Source of the DNA: an uncultured Bacteroides sp.
Lineage (GTDB): Bacteria > Bacteroidota > Bacteroidia > Bacteroidales > Bacteroidaceae
Assembly: GCA_900552075.1 (NCBI GenBank)
Contig: URYL01000003.1
Span: forward strand, 1 to 64,000
Length of the DNA: 64,000 nt
Direction of reading: 5' to 3'
Part shown: positions 59,778-64,000 of the stretch, piece after piece
Numbering within the stretch: position 1 is the stretch's first letter
Layout of the letters: every line of letters starts with the position of its first letter
Translations under genes and position numbers: made by a program
The notes under the pieces: model-generated
The model's database searches: none
What the model was told of the DNA's origin: nothing
Seen by the model: only the letters and a program-made list of their open reading frames with translations

Positions 59778-62114
59778 ATGAAACCATTTTTAAAAATGAA
59801 TTGTTTGGGGTTGGCATTGGCTGGAATGCTGATCACTTCGTGTACGGATAGTCCGACCGCAGTCGCAGACTATCAGGTGGTACCTATGCCATTGGAAATT
59901 ACAGCGGCATCACAGGGATCGTTTCTGCTGAAGAGTGGAGAAACGGTTTATTATCCTGCCGGAAACGAAAAAATGAAAAAGAATGCGGAATTCCTGGCTA
60001 CTTTTATCAAAGAACAGACGGGGATTACGTTGAAGACACAAGAAGGAGAGAAAGAAGAGGGAATTGTGCTGAAGCTGGGTCTGGAAGCCAATTCTCCGGA
60101 AGCATATCGTTTGACGGTAGACGGAAAGAAAGTGGTGATTGCCGCTCCTTCCGAGGCCGGTGTGTTCTATGGTATCCAGACTTTGCGTAAATCTGTATCC
60201 GTGCATGAAGGAGGGGGAGCCATTGAATTGCCTGCCGTAGAGATTAATGACAGCCCGCGCTTCAGCTATCGTGGAATGATGCTCGACGTAGGTCGTCACA
60301 TGTTTACGGTAGATGAAATCAAAACATACATCGACATGCTGGCGTTGCACAACATCAACCGTTTCCACTGGCATCTTTCAGAAGATCAGGGATGGCGTAT
60401 TGAAATCAAGAAATATCCGAAGCTGACCGAAATCGGTTCCAAGCGTAGTGAAACGGTTATCGGACGCAACTCGGGCGAATACGACGGTAAGCCTTACGGT
60501 GGTTTCTATACCCAGGAACAGGCCAAGGAAATTGTGGCATACGCGGCAGAACGTTACATCACGGTCATTCCGGAAATCGACATGCCGGGACACATGCAGG
60601 CAGCTTTGGCGGCTTATCCGGAACTGGGATGTACAGGTGGTCCGTATGAAGTATGGCGTATGTGGGGTATCTCCGACAATGTGCTTTGTGCCGGAAACGA
60701 CAAGACCATCCAGTTTATCAAGGATGTGCTGGCTGAGATTATCGAAATCTTCCCGTCTGAATACATTCATGTAGGTGGCGACGAATGTCCGAAAGTGAAG
60801 TGGGAGACTTGTCCGAAGTGTCAGGCCCGCATCAAGGCCTTGGGCATCAAGGGCGACAGCAAGCACTCCAAGGAAGAATATTTGCAGAGCTATGTGATTC
60901 ATGAAGCGGAGAAGTTCTTGAACGAACACGGACGGAACATGATCGGATGGGATGAGACATTGGAAGGTGGTCTGGCTCCGAATGCTACGGTAATGTCTTG
61001 GAGAGGTGAAGCCGGAGGTATTGAAGCAGCCCGTCAGAAACACAATGTCATCATGACGCCGAATACCTACTTGTATTTCGACTATTATCAGGCAAAGGAT
61101 ACCGACAATGAACCGTTAGCTATTGGTGGCTATCTGCCGATTGAAAGAGTGTACAGCTACGAACCGATGCCTTCCGTACTTTCTCCGGAAGAACAGAAAT
61201 ACATCACGGGTGTGCAGGCCAATCTGTGGACGGAATACATTCCTACTTTGGCACAGGCGCAGTACATGGTATTGCCGCGTATGGCTGCCCTTTGCGAAAC
61301 CCAGTGGAGTGCTCCTGAAAAGAAGAAAGATTATCAGGGATTCTTGAAACGTACGGCTCGTCTGACCAAGATTTATCAGTTGAAGGGTTGGAACTATGCG
61401 ACTCATATCTTTGATGTGAACGTGAATATTGTGCCCAATTCAGAAACTGGAAAACTGGATGTCAGTGCCGCTACGATTGATGAGGCTCCGATCTATTACA
61501 CCCTGGATGGAACTGAACCGACAGCTTCTTCTACCAAGTTTGAAGGCGGTCTGAGCATCGATGCAGCTTGTGTATTGCGCATGATGGCGGTACGTCCGGA
61601 AGGCAATTCCCGTGTGACACTCGACAGCATCTCATTCAGCAAGTCTACGGCGAAACCGATTACAATGCTGCAACCTATCAACAAGCCCTACGAGTTCAAG
61701 GGAGCTGTAACGTTGGTAGACGGTATGACCGGCAACCGGAACTACAAGACCGGCCGCTGGATTGCGTTCTACAAGAACGATATGGAAGCTGTCATCGACC
61801 TGAAGGAAGCGACTGAAATCAGTTCCATGACCTTGCGTACCTGCGTGGAAAAAGGTGACTGGATTTTTGATGCCAGAGGAATCACGGTAGAAGTATCCGA
61901 TGACAACAAGACCTTCAAAAAGGTGGCTTCAGAAACTTATCCGGCCATGACCGAAAAGGATGCCAATCAGATTTATACGCATACGCTGAAGTTTACGCCG
62001 GTAAAGACCCGTTATGTGAAGGTAACCGCCTTGTCTGAAAAGAACATTCCGGCATGGCATGGAGGAAAAGGCAATCCGGGCTATCTGTTTGTGGATGAAA
62101 TCGTACTGAACTAA
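59778..62114 (+). CDS. GH20 beta-N-acetylhexosaminidase lipoprotein
   Basis: Removes terminal beta-GlcNAc/GalNAc. 778 residues from the chosen start, lipobox at Cys22 (MLITSC), so anchored in a membrane. GH20b N-domain (~40-150), GH20 barrel (~155-500) with the catalytic Asp335-Glu336 pair in HVGGDECPK, then a chitobiase/FN3-like segment (~540-610) and a C-terminal F5/8-type carbohydrate-binding domain (~625-778). A frame extension to 59739 overlaps the mannosidase gene and lacks signal-peptide order, so 59778 is used. Confidence 0.95.
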   Translation: MKPFLKMNCLGLALAGMLITSCTDSPTAVADYQVVPMPLEITAASQGSFLLKSGETVYYPAGNEKMKKNAEFLATFIKEQTGITLKTQEGEKEEGIVLKLGLEANSPEAYRLTVDGKKVVIAAPSEAGVFYGIQTLRKSVSVHEGGGAIELPAVEINDSPRFSYRGMMLDVGRHMFTVDEIKTYIDMLALHNINRFHWHLSEDQGWRIEIKKYPKLTEIGSKRSETVIGRNSGEYDGKPYGGFYTQEQAKEIVAYAAERYITVIPEIDMPGHMQAALAAYPELGCTGGPYEVWRMWGISDNVLCAGNDKTIQFIKDVLAEIIEIFPSEYIHVGGDECPKVKWETCPKCQARIKALGIKGDSKHSKEEYLQSYVIHEAEKFLNEHGRNMIGWDETLEGGLAPNATVMSWRGEAGGIEAARQKHNVIMTPNTYLYFDYYQAKDTDNEPLAIGGYLPIERVYSYEPMPSVLSPEEQKYITGVQANLWTEYIPTLAQAQYMVLPRMAALCETQWSAPEKKKDYQGFLKRTARLTKIYQLKGWNYATHIFDVNVNIVPNSETGKLDVSAATIDEAPIYYTLDGTEPTASSTKFEGGLSIDAACVLRMMAVRPEGNSRVTLDSISFSKSTAKPITMLQPINKPYEFKGAVTLVDGMTGNRNYKTGRWIAFYKNDMEAVIDLKEATEISSMTLRTCVEKGDWIFDARGITVEVSDDNKTFKKVASETYPAMTEKDANQIYTHTLKFTPVKTRYVKVTALSEKNIPAWHGGKGNPGYLFVDEIVLN

Positions 62115-62141
62115 CATCTTGACAGTTCTTTTATAACAATG

Positions 62142-62179
62142 GGGTCTGGTTTCCTGAGAAGGAAGCTGGACCTTTTTTT
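62142..62179 (+). terminator. Terminator of the GH20 gene
   Basis: GGTC-GGTTTCC...GGAAGC-GGACC imperfect hairpin and TTTTTTTA. Confidence 0.7.
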
Positions 62180-62200
62180 ATGTAGTTTTTAGGGATACAT

Positions 62201-62232
62201 TTTGAATACTAAAGGGTTGGTATGTATCTTTG
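62201..62232 (+). promoter_or_regulatory. rdgB promoter
   Basis: TTTG (62201-62204), 20 bases, TATCTTTG (62225-62232), 28 bp before the ATG. Confidence 0.78.
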
Positions 62233-62260
62233 TACCTGTAAATTTGATTAGGAAGTTTGT

Positions 62261-62851
62261 ATGAAGAAGAAACTGGTTTTTGCGACAAACAATGCCCATA
62301 AGTTGGACGAAATACGGGCCATCTTGGGAGACAAGGTAGACATCTTGAGCCTGAAAGATATTCATTGTGAGGCAGATATTCCTGAAACGGCAGACACCTT
62401 GGAGGGAAATGCGGCACTCAAGGCGGAGTATATTTATCAGAACTACGGTATGGATTGCTTTGCAGACGATACGGGTCTGGAAGTGGAAGCACTGAATGGA
62501 GCTCCTGGAGTGTATTCAGCACGCTATGCGGGCGGTGAGGGACACGATTCTGAGGCCAACATGAAGAAATTGCTGGCTGAGCTGGAGGGAAAAGACAACC
62601 GGAAGGCACAGTTCCGTACGGCCATCTGCCTGATAGAAGACGGTCAGTCGCACCTGTTTGAAGGAATCGTAAAAGGTGAAATCATCCGGGAGAAACAGGG
62701 AGCCTCAGGCTTTGGTTACGATCCGGTGTTTGTACCCGAAGGTTATACCGAGACTTTTGCCGAGATGGGAGCAGAAGAGAAAAATAAAATCAGCCACCGG
62801 GCAAGGGCCGTACAGCATTTGTGTGAATACCTGAACGGACAGCCTTCTTAA
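62261..62851 (+). CDS. rdgB: dITP/XTP pyrophosphatase
   Basis: Removes non-canonical purine nucleoside triphosphates (dITP, XTP) from the pool. 196 residues with the Ham1 signature: FATNNAHKLDEIRAIL at the start (SHR-like phosphate site), ADDTGLEVEALNGAPGVYSARYAG near 67, GASGFGYDPVFVPEGY near 147 and KNKISHRARAV near 175. Its stop codon overlaps, in opposite orientation, that of the regulator gene. Confidence 0.97.
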   Translation: MKKKLVFATNNAHKLDEIRAILGDKVDILSLKDIHCEADIPETADTLEGNAALKAEYIYQNYGMDCFADDTGLEVEALNGAPGVYSARYAGGEGHDSEANMKKLLAELEGKDNRKAQFRTAICLIEDGQSHLFEGIVKGEIIREKQGASGFGYDPVFVPEGYTETFAEMGAEEKNKISHRARAVQHLCEYLNGQPS

Positions 62852-63834
62852 TTTGAAACATTGTCCGCAGTAAGCGTACACTTCAGATAATATCCCCGTC
62901 CCTTGACGGTGACAATCCGATAATCCGGGAAGTCTTGCAGGACTTTCCGGATGGTTTGTATATGGGTTTCCAGTTTTTCGTTGGCTTCGGCATCATCTGG
63001 CCAGCAAATGGCTGTAATTTCTTCCCGATTGACGCATTCTCCATTCTTCGTCCACAACTGATGGAGAATCTGTAAATCCAGGCGGGAGATGGCACATTGT
63101 ATGCCGTCGATGAGGAGGACCTGATGCGTCAGGTCGATGTAGAGGCCTTTTGCAGGCTTTTTCTGCCGTTTTTTGTAGCGTAGGTAAAGCAATATGCCTC
63201 CGGCGAACAGCATCAGGAAAAAAGCACCATAACAAGCGACAGGAATATAGCGCAGCAGCGTAAGGAAGTCGTAATCTGCCCACCCCTGCAACTGGAGATT
63301 GTGCGTCAGGTCGAGCTGATAGACGGGCGTTCGATAAGCTGAGGCTGTCGGCAGGATGCCTGCCCGTGTTTGGGTGCGGGCCTGCGTGTGGATATAAAAC
63401 ACTCCGGCCATTCCACTGATGTGTCTTTGGGCAAGTTGTGCCTGGAACAGCTGGTTGATTTGTTCGGCATTGACTGGCAGAATATCATCTAACAAGTATT
63501 CATTCAGCAGTTTCCGGGCAGTGGCTTCCGGAATACTGTCCTGAAATACGTAAGTTGTTTTTTTCTCCAAGGTCTGGAGGGTATAGCTCTTGATTTTCCG
63601 ATTGGCAATGGGAGCAAGAAGATAGGCCTTGAGAGCCGGTTCTACGAATAGTCTGTTGTCTGTCTGAAAAGTATTTAGACGGTCCTCATAATGTAAGCGT
63701 TCGGCTTCCCGTAAAGCCTCGTTAATGGCCGTGTGAACCTGTGTCCGGCTACAGCGGAAGGCGATGCCGCAGATGGCAATCCAGGCAAGGGAAAAAACGG
63801 CGGCAAACAGGAGTGTGGTAGTTCTTTTTTTCAT
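62848..63834 (-). CDS. Membrane-anchored winged-helix regulator
   Basis: Probable one-component signal-responsive transcription factor. 328 residues: TM1 at ~8-25, a periplasmic domain of ~180 residues with no motif I recognise, TM2 at ~209-231, then a cytosolic OmpR/PhoB-type winged helix (~240-322; ISRLDLQILHQLWTKNGECVNREEITAICWPDDA and IVTVKGRGYYLK). The layout is like a sensor kinase whose kinase has been replaced by the DNA-binding domain; ToxR/CadC have the reverse order. No cognate genes are visible downstream; targets unknown. Confidence 0.85.
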   Translation of the reverse strand: MKKRTTTLLFAAVFSLAWIAICGIAFRCSRTQVHTAINEALREAERLHYEDRLNTFQTDNRLFVEPALKAYLLAPIANRKIKSYTLQTLEKKTTYVFQDSIPEATARKLLNEYLLDDILPVNAEQINQLFQAQLAQRHISGMAGVFYIHTQARTQTRAGILPTASAYRTPVYQLDLTHNLQLQGWADYDFLTLLRYIPVACYGAFFLMLFAGGILLYLRYKKRQKKPAKGLYIDLTHQVLLIDGIQCAISRLDLQILHQLWTKNGECVNREEITAICWPDDAEANEKLETHIQTIRKVLQDFPDYRIVTVKGRGYYLKCTLTADNVSN

Positions 63835-63918
63835 GACAACTTCTTTGAGGGCAAATTAAACGAAAAAAAGCGGGAATTCAAAAACGTAACAGTATCCATG
63901 AAAAAGTGCGCTTACTTG

Positions 63919-64000
63919 TTTTGGGTTTCCCAGTCAGGAAACATATGTTTCTCGGTGCGGAAACATACGTTTCGCGTAAGGAAAACGTACGTTTCCGCGC
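63919..64000. repeat. Palindromic array, copy E (cut by window end)
   Basis: Fifth copy, upstream of the winged-helix regulator. Left arm TTTTGGGTTTCCC (63919-63931), cores GGAAACATATGTTTCTC, GGAAACATACGTTTCG and GGAAAACGTACGTTTCC. The last loop and the right arm lie beyond the window; GGGAAACCCAAAA is predicted if arms pair as in copy C. Confidence 0.85.

Overview
The window reads as a chromosomal segment of a gut Bacteroidales, most likely Bacteroides or Phocaeicola. Transcription units start at the Bacteroidetes promoter (TTTG, 19-20 bases, TAnnTTTG) rather than at E. coli-type boxes. Gene orders such as LOG-DUF4271-hemD | rnpA-yidD-tatD-tyrS and ftsX-DUF3098-uppP-truB-queA-folK are typical of the order. 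Secreted glycoside hydrolases, a BspA-type lipoprotein and an RND pump fit the same group. Genus is an inference; there is no rRNA. No prophage, IS element or CRISPR array was seen.

Layout. 1-774: no intact gene; a palindromic array, a degenerate A-rich coding-like stretch and a minus-strand small RNA. 775-8391: eno, rubrerythrin, a SulP transporter, a helix-hairpin-helix/barrel-like protein, a DUF4294 protein and a TrmH-type methyltransferase. 8392-11401: nadA with a long leader, a second sRNA copy, a second palindromic array, tRNA-Asp, a half-size EamA transporter and a small secreted protein. 11876-18537: BspA-like lipoprotein, metallo-beta-lactamase-fold lipoprotein, mutS with a radical SAM gene, and a flavin reductase-like gene. 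18636-23706: a four-gene operon of a metallophosphoesterase, a glycosyltransferase, ppk1 and ppx. 23899-28018: HicB-like orphan, third array, tRNA-Gln and a tricorn-like protease. 28316-33186: tyrS, tatD, yidD, rnpA, hemD, DUF4271, LOG. 33279-39904: a three-gene RND efflux operon with a divergent AraC regulator. 39984-46665: metK behind a SAM-II riboswitch, then a seven-gene operon running from a methyltransferase to folK. 46806-64000: pspC, fourth array, miaB, a CoA transferase, three glycosidases, leuS, yitT, rdgB, a membrane-anchored winged-helix regulator and a fifth array cut by the window edge.

Three non-coding signals stand out. (1) Five dispersed copies of a ~100-bp array made of four tandem hairpin units with variable loops, all intergenic. 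(2) Three copies of a ~65-nt promoter-RNA-terminator module with a compensatory change in the terminator stem, which look like a paralogous sRNA family. (3) A SAM-II-type riboswitch upstream of metK.

Working together: the beta-mannosidase and GH20 hexosaminidase form a likely operon and, with the GH2 beta-galactosidase, could trim host N-glycans. Ppk1 and Ppx make and break polyphosphate in one operon. The AraC gene probably controls the divergent efflux operon.
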